From Gordionus sp. m RMFG-2023 (lineage: Eukaryota; Nematomorpha; Gordioida; Chordodea; Parachordodidae), in contig NC_088776.1 in assembly GCF_954871325.1 (NCBI RefSeq), positions 54,082,569-54,146,568 on the forward strand: a stretch of DNA of 64,000 bases. Reading direction: 5' to 3'. Positions 1 to 11,529 of this stretch are shown in pieces (position 1 is the stretch's first letter; each line of letters starts with the position of its first letter). The notes below the pieces were generated by a model. That model searched no databases, was not told the DNA's origin, and worked only from the letters and a program-made list of their open reading frames with translations. The translations under genes were made by a program, and so were the position numbers.

Positions 1-411
1 GGACACCGAAAACAGAATCACAGTGCTTAAACAAGAAAAAATGCTGATGTTCAAATTGGTACTGAGAAAAAAAATATCCCAGTAAAATAACCCATGTATT
101 ACTTATTTTCGTAAGAATTTTTTCTATAGTAATAAAAACAATATCCATCCTTAATTACTATATTAAGTAGACTAAATTTGACAAAATTTGCAATAAGATC
201 TGTTTATTTTATTGAAAAATCATTTAAATTATAAACATAATATTTTTTTCTAAAATACTAATTTGTCTATACCTTATTAAATCCAAATAAAAATATACCG
301 ATATTATTAGATCTTAAGTAAATTCGAAAAAAAATTTCGAAGTTTTTATCCGGGGGTTTTTTTACGGGATTCATTTCATACATATACGATTCTCGAAATA
401 ATTATACCCAG
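1..411. other. AT-rich DNA, no gene seen
   Basis: I see no reading frame, splice-bounded exon or repeat that I can support here. Confidence 0.5.
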
Positions 412-597
412 TATAGATAGTTATGTAATGGCTAAATGTCGCCAATTCTGTTCAATCTTCAGGCGCCTGTCGGAGAAAATTCGCCAGGATTCAAGCGTTT
501 TCCAACCCTAGCTAAAAACTTGGTTTAGTCGATTTTTTAGCCGTAGCTTAAGAATTGGCTTAAACGGTTAAAAATATATAGTAATTACCCAAATATA
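412..597. repeat. M2-family inverted-repeat element (degenerate copy)
   Basis: The copy opens with TATAGATAGTTATGTAATGGC and closes with GTAATTACCCAAATATA, matching the ends of the cleaner copy at 12,347-12,574. Shared internal landmarks are the phrase ATCTTCAGGCGCCTG and a run reading AAAACTTGGT. No target-site duplication is recognisable, so this is an older copy. It is non-coding. Confidence 0.6.
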
Positions 598-1269
598 CCT
601 ATGATACACCTGGTGGTTGTTATATCTATATTTTTAAAAGATAGATTTATTTGTTGATTTCTGTTTTTTTTTCTTTATTTCAAAGAAATAAAATCCCATT
701 TTAAAAAATTTATGTTGCTGTATAAAATTATACACATTAATTGTAAAATATACACGCAATCCTTTGAATGATTGTGTCTTATAAAATTTCGAACGGCTTT
801 ATAAATCAATCGATTTTAATGGTTTTCCTGATATAGTGAACTAATGCGAATTAAGGTTTCTATAGTAGTATTACTACTATACTTAAACAGATTTTGGAAA
901 GTTAAGCAAATTCCCCCTCCACTCTTCTCCAACCTCGAACTCTTCTTAAAATGTCTAGAAACGCGAACCAATTCTAAAAATTTCCAGTAACCAGTTGTTC
1001 AAAGGTTCAAGTTATTTTAAAAAACAATGTGCAAAAAAAGTAGTGATTTTTTAGGGATTTTATTTATTGTGTTAATTTTTTGACAATTTTTTTCGGTGTA
1101 AGGAGAAAATTTTGATTTATTATTTTTTTTGCTAATTTTGATTTTGATAAGGGAGGAGGGGGATAATACCGTCATTGATTTAGTAGATGTAGAAGAAATA
1201 TCTGAATTTGGTTAATGAAGTTTTTTTTTGCTAAAAAATATTATTTAAAACTGAGAAATTAAATGTTCT

Positions 1270-1476
1270 GTTGTTAAACATGTTGTGTCTAGATTTTTAT
1301 AAAATGTCTAATCCAAGATTTTAGCCCAAAAAAAAATTAACGCAAGTCTGGAGGTATGACATATAGACAGAAAGGTTTGGATATCTATTAGCTAAATTTT
1401 GAGGCCTTGCATAATTCTATTTCGGCTAAAATCTTAATTTAAAACACGTATAAACGGGTCATTTAGCAACACTAAT
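1270..1476. repeat. M1-family inverted-repeat element (degenerate copy)
   Basis: The core reads 'ggatatctattagc...gaggccttgcataat' and the right end reads GGGTCATTTAGCAACACTAA, which correspond to the middle and right end of the better M1 copies (for example 36,272-36,485). The left end is eroded. Non-coding MITE-like remnant. Confidence 0.5.
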
Positions 1477-2002
1477 TAAATGTCTAAATTTATTACTCCC
1501 TCTTAGTTCCCATCTCTTAATGATTAACGGTGCAGATATGCACCAGGCTAGATTTTTTATTTAGGATTAATTTTTGCCTGATTTTTTTAGAATATCATAT
1601 TTGAGCATTAATCTTTATAATTTGAAAAAATTGAGCATTTTTATCCACTAGAAAAATCTTGGCCAGTAATAGGTTAATACACGAGTCAAAATGTTGGAAT
1701 AAAGATATTTTTTTCAAACAAATGAGCAAAATGTCGGTTAAAATTCTTTCTATCAAATATGGTAATATTCTAATAACATAATAAAATGGCACAATCTTAT
1801 CTTGTGGTGAAATGAACTCACAAAACATTTTTATTATTATATTATAGTGCTACAATCATATCAGATACTCAAAATTTTTCAAAAATTATCGCGCATCTTC
1901 CCATAAAGCGTTTGCATATTTTATAGTTTATTTAAATATGCGTATAGGATAAGGTTAATAAACATAACTAAATATAAAACAGTCCTATATAATATAAAAC
2001 TG
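1477..2002. other. AT-rich intergenic DNA
   Basis: A 77-codon minus-strand open frame lies at 1,595-1,828. It has no recognisable domain and its composition matches chance frames in DNA this AT-rich, so I do not call it a gene. Confidence 0.4.
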
Positions 2003-2200
2003 CTTTTGTTAAACGGCTCGTTTTGAGATGATTTTTAAAAACGGCTAACTCAATATTTTATCCAGAAATAATATTTTGAAAGTCTTAAGATTTTGCTCCT
2101 AGATGACAAAGGTTTGAGCATCTATTTAACAAAATCTCTAGGTTTAGGGAATATTTTTCTGGCTAAATATTGAGTTGAACGAGCCGTTCAACAACACTAT
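2003..2200. repeat. M1-family inverted-repeat element
   Basis: The left end reads TTTTGTTAAACGGCTCGTTT and the right end GAACGAGCCGTTCAACAACACTAT, near-complementary over about 50 bp including AAAAACGGCTAACTCAATATTTTA. About 200 bp and no coding capacity, so it is a non-autonomous DNA transposon (MITE). Confidence 0.75.
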
Positions 2201-2874
2201 ACAAGACATAACTTATCAAGCAACGGCCAAATTTTATTGTGTCTATTTTTAAAAAACAGACCTACCCTATCAAGTCCATATTTCTGTTTGGGTAAGATCA
2301 GACAAACGCAAAAATACTCTAGGTGTGATGAATTGTTTTTGCTAAAACAAATTCGATATTAGAACTTACCGCGTCTAATATCAAATTCTCTTCACCAAAA
2401 ATAATTTCCTTTTTTTCTAGCAAGCTTGGTATCGAAACCTAATTTACTGCATCTCAGCACAAGGTGTATAGCCTTTGAGCCCCTCTCTATTATCACTAAA
2501 AAATATCTAAATATGGCTCACGCAACATTTTTAATACGAATCTTGTTAGAACTGGTTCCAAAACTCTTGGTATTTTTTTAAATGGATTTTATTTCCGGAC
2601 CCGGTTTCCATAAATTTTAAAAGGTGGCTTCTAGATATTAAGATTTAAATCCTACTGAGCAAGGATTTCGGTCCCCTTTTACGGGGCTCTCTATGCTATA
2701 ATGTATGTGCAATAAAATGAGCATTTACACCAATCGACAATTACATTGATGTTAATTTCTAATAAGTTATTTTTTTAACCCGCTCTTAAATAATCGTAGA
2801 ACATCTTTTTTTGGATCATGGATAGAACCCTCTACCTTTTTTTTCTATTATTATTATGGAATTGGGTAATTAAA
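2201..2874. other. Intergenic DNA, no gene seen
   Basis: Slightly more G+C than its neighbours around 2,560-2,690 (for example CGGACCCGGTTTCC), but I found no open frame with splice sites and no repeat partner. Confidence 0.35.
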
Positions 2875-3056
2875 ACTAGTTTTGCTAAATGGCTCAATAT
2901 TAAAATGCAAATCCTATATCTTCGTCAAAAAAAGGTAAGGCAAGCCTTGAGTGATTTTGCTGATTAGATAGCAGAAAGGTTTAAATTTGAATATCGATTA
3001 GCGAAATTTCGAGGCTCGCGTAATTTTACTTCTGTGGAAATCGAGTCGTTTAACAC
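2875..3056. repeat. M1-family inverted-repeat element (degenerate copy)
   Basis: The left part reads TTTTGCTAAATGGCTCAATAT and the right part AATCGAGTCGTTTAACACTAA, with the M1 core 'agcgaaatttcgaggctcgcgtaat' between them. Diverged from the consensus; the right-hand CAACACTA end is shortened. Confidence 0.55.
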
Positions 3057-3213
3057 TAAAAAATTAATTAAGTTTCTGCATAATAATGTTCTATATCCAA
3101 AATATTTTTTTAGATAAGAAATCACAACCATAATAATGTAAAACAAAAGATCATTATTTCTAAATTATATTTTAATATTTTTATTGGTAATACAGAATAA
3201 TACGGTACTAAAG

Positions 3214-3563
3214 CAGTGTCCTGGGTCGGCTCATTAATAAATAGCCGGTTATTTAATATCGACTAAATAACCAAAAAGGCTAAAGAAAAAATTTCAAAAA
3301 AAACGAGAATGAAATGCGAAAAATAACAATGCCACCAAATACTTTAAACAAGCCTATAGGATGTCCTACTAACGCAAGACTTTTTAGGATAGGCTAAAAA
3401 GTTTTTGAACCAAGACACCTTATTTTGGCTTGTTTTAAGTATTTAGTTGTATTGTTATTTTTTTTATTTTATTTTAGTTTTATTTTATTTTTCTGTTTTT
3501 TTTTAATTTTCCTTTGCTTTTTGGTCATTATAGCCGGTTAGTATTAAACCGACCTAGGACGCG
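3214..3563. repeat. Long foldback element, about 350 bp
   Basis: The left arm (CAGTGTCCTGGGTCGGCT, then TAGCCGGTTA, then AAATACTTTAAACAAGCC) is mirrored on the right by GGCTTGTTTTAAGTATTTAG, TAGCCGGTTA and AAACCGACCTAGGACGCG. The two arms together cover nearly the whole element. I see no convincing TSD. A palindromic MITE with no coding capacity. Confidence 0.6.
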
Positions 3564-3651
3564 ACCGAAGGATTAATTTTTTAAAAAAGTTTTTTCACAC
3601 TCAGCCAACGATAGGCAAAGACACGCAAAATTTTTGCCCATTACAGGCGTA

Positions 3652-3775
3652 GAATCACTGACAAATGTCCTGGACAAAAAGACCCCGAACAAAGTACCCT
3701 GGGCATGACAAAAATTGGGCCATTTTTGCTCCATTTATTTGTCTGGTCCTTTTGATCAGTTTAGGTCAGTGATTC
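3652..3775. repeat. Small foldback element
   Basis: GAATCACTGAC at 3,652-3,662 is the exact reverse complement of GTCAGTGATTC at 3,765-3,775. The interior is partly self-complementary (around AAAAATTGGGCCATTTTTG). About 124 bp, non-coding. It could be a MITE remnant or a chance hairpin. Confidence 0.4.
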
Positions 3776-4031
3776 GTAGACATATGATGTTAACTTAATA
3801 CCACTTGATTTTTAAAAATTTTTAAGCAATAAAATGAGTCATACTTTTTTTATAAAAAAAAAGGTGTCGATGAACCTTAAAATAATTACATAATATAAAA
3901 TTATTTTTTAAGATAATAATTGAATGTGTTATATGCAAGTGTAAATTAAATATTATCGATGAAAGCTCAGAAGCCTTATAAATAATTAACTTTTCAAAAT
4001 TTATCAATAAAACTTTCTTAAAAAATTTATA

Positions 4032-4235
4032 TCAAAATTTACTGGCTAAGGTGGTCTGAAAACTAGATGAAGCCCATACAAGCGTCGCAATTAACAGAAC
4101 TCCGTTTAGGAAAGATAATGGAATACGCTGATTGGACGACGATATCGCGTGCCTGGATTTGTGGCGGGATAAGGAAAAATAGAAGTGGCGTTTAAATTGT
4201 GTCATTTTATTTAGTTTCTGGAGGAATCCTCTCAT
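4032..4235 (-). CDS. Hypothetical small protein with a C-terminal hydrophobic segment
   Basis: This 67-codon frame begins MRGFLQKLNKMTQFKRHFYF, stays basic (Arg/Lys/His/Ser rich) for about 38 residues, then runs into a single hydrophobic stretch (SFLNGVLLIATLVWASSSF) just before the stop. That is the architecture of a small tail-anchored or mitochondrial membrane protein. It sits in a patch richer in G+C than its flanks, which favours coding. I do not recognise a family. The Met at 4,235 is the first in the frame, but an acceptor-like ctccag just inside it means the frame could instead be a terminal exon. No neighbour supports a function. It may also be a chance frame. Confidence 0.3.
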   Translation of the reverse strand: MRGFLQKLNKMTQFKRHFYFSLSRHKSRHAISSSNQRIPLSFLNGVLLIATLVWASSSFQTTLASKF

Positions 4236-6488
4236 TTTTTTTAAATATATATTTTGAGCGATTGAATAAATGAATGGTTATAAAAGGAAGAACGACATTT
4301 GGCGGTGGGGGGAAAAATTATTGCAATTTGACATTTCGTGATTTTTTTTTTGGCTAACGGTGAATTTCTTGAATGGCGATGGATCGTAATCCCGACAAAA
4401 GATTTATAAATTTATGGATGGAATGTTAAATGCCGAAGAATTTTGAATGGAGATTTCATTCGTTCCTAAATACTATTTAAAATAATATTAAGAGATAAGA
4501 TAAAAATATATATTTTTTTTTTCAAAAAAAAAACAAACAAAAGCTAATAATATTTTTTTAAAATTGAATAAAATCGGCGATATAAATCTCCTCGACCTTT
4601 ATATTTTTTTTAAAAAAATTAAAACAAATATTTTATCTAAGAGCCAACCGGCTGAAGCAGATAAGACACCAATCCATTCGATTCCTTATCGTAGGGAGGG
4701 AATGGAATATTATATTATATTATATTATATTATATAGATACCATTCAACTTATTTAAGTAAAATATTATGTATAATGTGGTTTTGATGATGATAATGATA
4801 AAATCTATGAATTTAAAAATATAAAATATAATCGTTTTTTTTAAAAAAAAATCACTTTTCGATGGAAATTTTAAGAACGTTTTTTTTTTGTTTTTAAAAA
4901 AATATAAATAATATTATTAAAAAAAGTCTAATACAAAAAAAAAGTAATGGTCGATCGATAAAAAAAAATATATTAATAAATTGTTAATATAAGTTCCAAA
5001 TTTTGTTTTTATATTCTTCGATATAGAAAAAATAGTAAATCTTACCGTCCTTGAAGCAATGTGTTACTTTCTTTGTCCAGTATAAAAAAAACTGAAAATT
5101 AGGATATATATATTATATAACATACTTTTTTTTTAAAAAAATTTAAATAATCAATAAATTTGAAGAAGAAAAATATTAGTTAGCGTATCCAATAAAAAAT
5201 TTGCCGCGTCCATTTAAAGGAGAATATCAGGAGTCCAAACCGAGCCTGAACCGTTATACCCCTATTAAGAGTTATTATTTACCGAACCTTTAAAAAGGTC
5301 TGTTAACCGGTATGACTTTAAAAAAAATGATTAAATGGATTGATAAATTATCTATATTTTTTAGATACTTTTTTAGGGGTGCCACTGATTTTTATGGCCT
5401 GGTTATGTATATTTCGAAATTGGCAGAGGATTTACAGATTTTTAAGGAACATAACCATGTTGAAATCTTGATAACATTCAAAAATATGTTATCAAACAAA
5501 AATATTTTAAGGGAGTTTTGGTAACGGCAAATAAAATCAGCCTATTTTTGGATCGGCAAACTGATTCTACGTTTCCTAACAAGTTGTGATGTTACTTCTA
5601 TTCCAGTATGTTACAAAAAAATTAACTGCCAATCTCGTGCCAACTTTTAGATATTTTATAATTAGGTCCTTTTAATGTCGGCAGATTTTGTATATTGGTA
5701 TTTAATTTTATCCCGGTTTCAGGTTCGCTTTTAAAACTCTGGAAAGGGTTACGTTAAAATTAAAAATAAACGCGATATCTTGGAAAATCTACTCGACAAA
5801 AGAATCAGATGGCTAATAATATAACACTATTCTGTCATATAGTAATGAATCCCAAGATCATTCTTACTAATCTGACGATCGTGAATCGCGATTTTCACAA
5901 AATACGTTATTAAGTACCTCAGTGCGAGCGGATTTTTTCAACTGCCCAGAATCCGCCATATTTAATTTTAGATTTTGGCTAGTTGATTTCGATAATCTCG
6001 ACAACCAGACAGGAATATGTGTATCAAATAATGTGGGTTACGATTACCTAATTTTTCTAATATTGTTTTCGCATTCATTATCTTACTATTTTTAAAATTA
6101 ATTATATTTCAAATTTTAAACAATTATCATATTTTTTTCGGAGGATGTTCTTTCGTTCGATAACCCATCTCGAAATTAGTTTTTTTCTTCTTTTTTTGGA
6201 GATATTATAGTTAAATTTTAAAGAGTACAAGGGTGAAAAACAAAATAAAAATAATTTTTCAACAAATAGATATATTATTATTTCTTAGCCCTCCGTGTAT
6301 ATTAAAATTATTTATAAAATATTTTTTTGCTAGCCTTGTTTTATTAATTGTTGTCAGAGGTGATTTGAGTTCGCCCGCAAAATTTAAATATTACATTTCA
6401 AATCAATTATAAATGGCTGCCAAATGTGTTTTACGCGATGTAAGCGATGACATATGGTATCGAGTAATTCATGCATCGTTTTATAACA
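4236..6488. other. Very AT-rich intergenic DNA with a short TATTA tract
   Basis: A short (TATTA)n microsatellite lies near 4,708-4,738 and long A/T runs fill 4,500-5,160. A 70-codon plus-strand frame at 5,312-5,524 has no recognisable domain and I do not call it. A 38-codon frame from 6,413 (starting MAAKCVLRDV) runs into the foldback element at 6,489. Confidence 0.4.
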
Positions 6489-6692
6489 AATTAGCTGGTG
6501 ACACGCCAATTTGGTTATCAGTATAAGAATTTAGTGAAGAAATGAAATTCTAAATTTTTTCATAGATTTTCATAAAATACAATTATAAATTATTTAAACG
6601 CGGAAAATTAAAATGGAGTGTCACCAGGTGATTTTGTATCGATATAATTTTTAAAGCGGAAATTCAAAATGGCGTATCACCAGCTGATTTGT
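6489..6692. repeat. M3 foldback element, ends AGCTGGTGACACGCCA
   Basis: The left end reads AGCTGGTGACACGCCAATTTGG and the right end AAAATGGCGTATCACCAGCTGA, which are near-perfect reverse complements. A third, internal copy of the right-end motif (AAAATGGAGTGTCACCAGGTGA) sits at about 6,611-6,633. A lone left-type end recurs in the last intron of the transporter gene at 40,523-40,560, so this is a dispersed family. Non-coding. Confidence 0.65.
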
Positions 6693-8077
6693 AATGTTGA
6701 TACATCGTTAGTCTCTCTAGATGTGTCATTAATTTGAAGCCTTGAATTTATAAAAGATTTAAGTCAAACCCCCTTAACAAACCTTATATTTAAGAAATTT
6801 CACTATATATCGTGGCCTAACCCTGCGTTCAATAGCGCTAACTCGTACTAGATGATATAAAAAAAATTACATTTATTTTCTAACTATTAATGCAGGCGTA
6901 TCCATTTTTTATCAAAGATGACTTTTTTATATAAATCAATTTTTTTATAATTATTACTACTCTGATTCACATAAAAATAAATCCGAAATATTTATAAAAT
7001 AGGTTAAATTATGGTCATTATAAGGGTTATCCATCCTATTGAAAAACAATTAGATAATTATATATTTTATATTGCTCTCTTATAAAATTACGAAAGAGAT
7101 GGAATAATCTAATTCTCAGGCGACGATAAATGAAAACTAAAAATGGATTATTATATCATCTAATAATATTAATTTTAATAAGCTTTGGGCCATAAAACAT
7201 AAGTTATTTTAAATATATCGCATCGTTTTCATCCATCCATCAAATATTATAAATAAATTATGGTAAACAAAATGGGTAATTAATTATTGATGAATAATTT
7301 ATAATTTGTTCGCGACAAATAATATTTTTTTTAAAGGCGCGAAAAATAATTAAGGTCTGTCATCTTGAATAAAATAGGGAATTTTATTTATAGTCACCAA
7401 GCCCCCCTCCACAATATTATATATATGAAATCGAGAATTGGCGGGTAATTATATATATCACTCTCAACAAGGGTATATGTATGACGCAATTATGTCATAA
7501 AAATTTCTAAGGGAGGAAGTCAAAGGGTCACCTTCTTAGTCAGTATCCATTAGATAATTGAATCATAGTGTCATTGGCTTGTGAAGAAAAGTGGGGGGCA
7601 GGGGGGGGGGGGGGTTTATACACACGACAATTTATTTAGGTCCATATTTTTTCAATATCTGTAAAATTCCCTTTAATCCTGTTGCATGTTGAAAAACTGT
7701 TTGTTTCATTATATCTTCCTCCGAATCATCATTTACAATATTGGGTTTATTAAATTTTCTTTTTCTCATTTCAATTTCACTAATAGTTCCCAGGATACCT
7801 GTTTATTTGAAATCTTAAACACTTTTAATATAGATTCCTTTCTCCGAAATGTATAAATGGAGGTGAGTTTAAAAGTACAAAAATCGGCTTTTTTACCCTT
7901 AGGCCCATCTTAAATAATTTTTTTTTAAAGATCGAATATTGAATCTAATATTAATAACTAGTAAACCATCAAAATTATATATTTTATCTAATGGGCTAAT
8001 AGAAAATTTAAAATTAATATATAGAAATGAATATGAGCTTTTACAATTTTTTTCTAATAATTTCTTCAATAATTAGC
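6693..8077. other. AT-rich intergenic DNA with a G14 run
   Basis: No gene seen. An uninterrupted run of 14 G lies at 7,601-7,614 after GTGGGGGGCA. G runs in this window otherwise occur mostly at hAT termini, so it may be a relic of one, but no paired end was found. Confidence 0.4.
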
Positions 8078-8215
8078 GCGACTGGGTAGTGTAAGCGGCT
8101 AGATTTCGCCAATTTAAGCCAAAATAATATTACTCAAACCAGAAGATTTCTTTAATAGATGTCCAAACCTATGATGAGTTTTTGATGTCCGGGCATTACT
8201 TAATCAAACTATATT
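8078..8215. repeat. M1-family fragment
   Basis: Contains AAGCCAAAATAATATTACTC, followed by GAAGATTTCTTTAATAGATG and TCCAAACCTATGATG, the M1 core in order. Both terminal repeats are lost. Confidence 0.45.
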
Positions 8216-8424
8216 AAAATATTCTTCACGTACAAAACAATAGAAGGCATCAATATAAAAAACATAAAAACCAAAAGATTTCAAACATTTTATCTGTCAG
8301 AAAAATTGGCAAATTCAAATAACGGCGTTCACGAATGTTGATCGGCCTTCATTTTGATTTCTATACTATTTCTTCACAAAATTTAAAATCTTTAACCATT
8401 ATAAATTTCACCTAAGATATATAG

Positions 8425-8636
8425 CAGAGATCTGCACAGATACCATTTGCAAGGCCCGGCCCGGATTCTTTTAAAATATATTATATTTATTTTTAATAAT
8501 TATAGCTAATATAAGCGATTTAAAATATTCAACCAGGCCCGGATATTATTTTAAAAAATTTTTTTAGGCCCGGCTCGGGTATATTTTAAAAAAATTAAAA
8601 TACGAACGGGCCCATTATATTGCAGGTAAACCTCTA
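8425..8636. repeat. N1 hAT-like MITE with GGCCCGG subterminal DNA
   Basis: The left end is CAGAGATCTGCA, then ACCATTTGCAAGGCCCGGCC. The right end is GGGCCCATTATATTGCAGGT followed by AAACCTCTA. G+C-rich subterminal blocks flank an AT-rich core. This is the layout of the 422-bp element at 10,630-11,051, which carries a hAT transposase C-terminus, so I assign the family to hAT. No clear TSD on this copy. Confidence 0.65.
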
Positions 8637-9424
8637 CTATAATATTTAAAATTAATTTATCACATTATCATCCCTATAAAATTTTAGGTTGAAAATCTAA
8701 TAGTTATGAGAAAATAACATTTATGGTGAAGGTAATTCAATTTGATTATGGTTAGTATTTTTTTTATTAATTATACTAAATTAAGCGCATAAATAAAATC
8801 AATATATATTGTAAATTCAATTTTTTTTTAAATTATATTTAAAAAAACGCAATCAAGTATATCAAGTAGTATTATTTATCAGCACGCAATTAAAATATAA
8901 AAGCATAATGATCTTTATTTTAATGTAACAACGCGATTTATACCAATTGAAATGAAAACTAGTGGAATTACCAATTTGATTGATATGGATATTAAGTTTT
9001 TTTTCTTTTTTTTAAAAAAAGGGTTTGATAATGTATAAAAACTTAGACAATGACATTCATTTCCAATAGGAAGGGGGAATAAAATGTTTAAAATTATTTT
9101 AAAAATATTATATAGTGCATATGCGGAGAATAGTCATCATTAATGCCTGGTAGATAAATTTCTCACGATGCCAATGTGGGATAGTAGCAAATAATTACTA
9201 TCTTTTTAAAGGTGATATTTAGGTATTATATCCTTAATATTGTTATTTTTCGCTGGAATTATGACGAATAATTTATTTTTAAATATATATACTTTTTATT
9301 AATGTTATGAGAGATCAAAAAAAATTAAAAAAAATTGTTGCAAACCCTTCTTTTTTTCTTCAAAATTAAAAAAAAATTTCAGGAGTTTGATCTCTGAAAT
9401 ATTTTTTAAATTTTTTTGATCAAA

Positions 9425-9609
9425 TTTTACCTATAGCCTATTTTTAAAAACGGCCAACTCAATATATACAGAAAAATATTTCCTGAATCTGAGATTTCGC
9501 TAATAGATGTCCAAACCTTTGTACCATTTATGAACAAAATCGTTCTGAATAAAATATTAAGTTAGCCATTTTTAAAAATCGGCTCAAATTGAGTCGATTA
9601 ACAAGACCA
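9425..9609. repeat. M1-family inverted-repeat element
   Basis: The left arm reads TTTTTAAAAACGGCCAACTC and the right arm GTTAGCCATTTTTAAAAATC then GGCTCAAATTGAGTCGATTA. The core has AATAGATGTCCAAACCTTTG, the same site into which another M1 copy has inserted at 42,353. Confidence 0.65.
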
Positions 9610-10629
9610 ATGAGAAATCCTTCATGATTGGCTCATAAATTCTAATAACTCTTTTGTGATCCAAAAGTTTTTTTAAAAAAAAAACTGGAAACCTAATGAT
9701 AAAATTTTGAAAATTTTCACAAATATATTTTGGTCAAACTTTTATTTCTTTTATTTAAAAATGTTTATTTCGTGCTTTTCGAGATATAGTTGAGAAAATT
9801 TTAGAATAATATTTTTTGATGTTTTGGACACCCGTCTATAAAAAAAAATATATTATTTTTCCTTTTATTGATATTTATTTAATAATGGTTTTGGTTATAT
9901 TCAAAAATAATAATTTTTTTGCATTATATATTTTGTCACAATAATCATATATTAAAAATGGGATGGGCAATTAAAAAAAGTAAAAATTTTATAGTTTTAT
10001 TTTTTTTATCAAATTGAAGATATAAAAAAAATTCCATTAATTTCTAAATTGTGTTTTTTTTATATGGTATATTTTTATTTAATATTTCCGAATAATTTTA
10101 ATTATTCGATGAATCTGAGTATTATTGCTTGGATCTAAATCTTCAAAAAATAAATCAAAATGACTCATCAGACAGGGGTATCGTTATTGTATTTCCCAAT
10201 TAGCGAGGCTGGCTTTTAAAATTTGGGAAGGGACTCGAACTCTAATTGCAACTATCATCAGATACAGTCTCATCATGTACGAATTCAGGGTATTTCTTTT
10301 GATTGAATTGAACCCGGATTAAAAATTTTAAATAATATAAATTTTTCGTATCATATAGTGAAACATTTTCGGAGAAGGTAGTACCGCGAAAAAATTCCCG
10401 TGAATGCAACTTGGGCATCCTAATAGACAGATTAGCAATACGTTAGCGTCACATATATGTTAGCGTCAATGTGTTTTTTCAGGCAATGTGTTATTTTAAA
10501 TAATTTTTCGGCGAATTTTTTAATTTAAAAATCTGATTTAATAAGAGGTTATAATTTACTTTATTGATTAACAGAAGACAATCAAATCATTCAAAAATTG
10601 AGCATAAAAATTTGTTATGGTATTTAAAG
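9610..10629. other. AT-rich intergenic DNA
   Basis: Long A/T tracts. No exon-like segment or repeat partner seen. Confidence 0.4.
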
Positions 10630-11051
10630 TAGAGGTCTGCTTCATGAAAAAAATATAAATATAAAATTGATATTATATGTAATTATAACACAAAAATAAT
10701 AATGAATATACGTTCTTCTTTGTTCAAAAAACCTTCCAAAGTGCTAAATCCTCGTTCAGAAGAAGCACTAGTTGCAGTAATTGCCAATATTTTTCTTGCT
10801 AATCTTGATAGCTTTGGCATATCTCTTTCTTGTCGTTTACTACAAAGTAGGTTTTAATATACAAAAAAGTTTATTTATTTGAAGAAAAAAACTTTTTATG
10901 ATAATTTTTAATATCTAAAAAAGTTCATAAGAACAATTTTTTATTAATATTTACTTATATGATTAACCCGCCCGTCCACGTGCCCATTCTTAAAATAAAT
11001 TTTGCCCGCCCAGTGCGGATGGGCCAAAACCCTGCCCAATGTAGACCTCTA
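10630..11051 (-). mobile_element. Short hAT transposon with intact ends and TSD
   Basis: The element runs from TAGAGGTCTGC to its inverted counterpart (GTAGACCTCTA). It is bounded by a perfect 8-bp direct repeat ATTTAAAG at 10,622-10,629 and 11,052-11,059. An 8-bp TSD plus these ends is diagnostic of the hAT superfamily. Inside are a transposase C-terminal frame (10,683-10,853, minus strand) and a G+C-rich subterminal block (GCCCGCCC..GGGCCAAAACCC) at 10,970-11,040. At 422 bp it is an internally deleted derivative that must have been moved by a transposase encoded elsewhere. Confidence 0.85.
10683..10853 (-). pseudogene. hAT transposase C-terminal dimerisation-domain fragment
   Basis: The minus-strand frame contains LSRLARKILAITATSASSER followed by GFSTLEGFLNK. 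This is the hAT C-terminal dimerisation (Dimer_Tnp_hAT) signature: a leucine-rich helix, then S(A/S)SSER and FST. Only about 50 residues remain and nothing of the DDE catalytic core, so it cannot encode a functional enzyme. It lies inside a hAT element with intact ends and reads toward the 10,630 terminus, as expected for the 3' end of the transposase gene. Confidence 0.8.
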
Positions 11052-11292
11052 ATTTAAAGCATAGGTTGCAACCTGTCCCGTGGCTCACATGTCGTTCCGC
11101 GCACACATGTCCATCGCTGTTTTGGAATCAAAATATTCTACGTTTCTCGGAAATTAGACTATTATCGTGGTGTACAACATATCGTAGACACTATCTATCA
11201 ATTTAAAATGCTCAGGTTGGTAGTTCAAATCTCTCGTAAACTAATGTTCATCTTCTAAATCTTCTATCGATATTTTCGTGTTCCAACCCAAA

Positions 11293-11521
11293 ATGTCTTC
11301 CGCAACTAGATATTTAATGCGCCGCGATACGTCTTGCAAATAATATGCCAAATAATTTACTCCTACGCCACCGACTCCGTTCAAATTTTCAACGTGCTAC
11401 CCAATTATCTTCATTCAAAAATCTAGCGCCTCATATTCAAGAAACCTTCCACCAAGCCACAAAAACTAAATGGTTCGGCTGGCTTTCATCTTCCCAAAAG
11501 TTGGCATTTTTTGTGTTGTAA
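11293..11521 (+). CDS. Candidate small basic ORF in a G+C-richer patch, frame-shifted
   Basis: Two plus-strand frames lie end to end. A 16-codon frame from 11,293 (MSSATRYLMRRDTSCK) is followed, one base out of register, by a 58-codon frame from 11,345 to 11,521 (starting MPNNLLLRHRLRSNFQ, ending near KTKWFGWLSSSQKLAF). Together they are rich in Arg, Lys, Ser and Gln with few acids, like a mitochondrial presequence followed by a short body. I recognise no family. The surrounding 11,060-11,520 is more G+C-rich than its flanks. It could be a decayed host or retroelement fragment, or noise. Confidence 0.22.
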
Positions 11522-11529
11522 ACACACAG

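Noticed and set aside
1595..1828. 77-codon minus-strand open frame
   Set aside because: Hydrophobic Ile/Leu/Phe-rich composition expected by chance in AT-rich DNA; no domain, splice context or repeat partner.
5312..5524. 70-codon plus-strand open frame
   Set aside because: No recognisable motif, no G+C rise over flanks and no paralogue in the window.
11217..11245. Possible tRNA B box (GGTAGTTCAAATCTC)
   Set aside because: No matching A box or cloverleaf could be formed around it.
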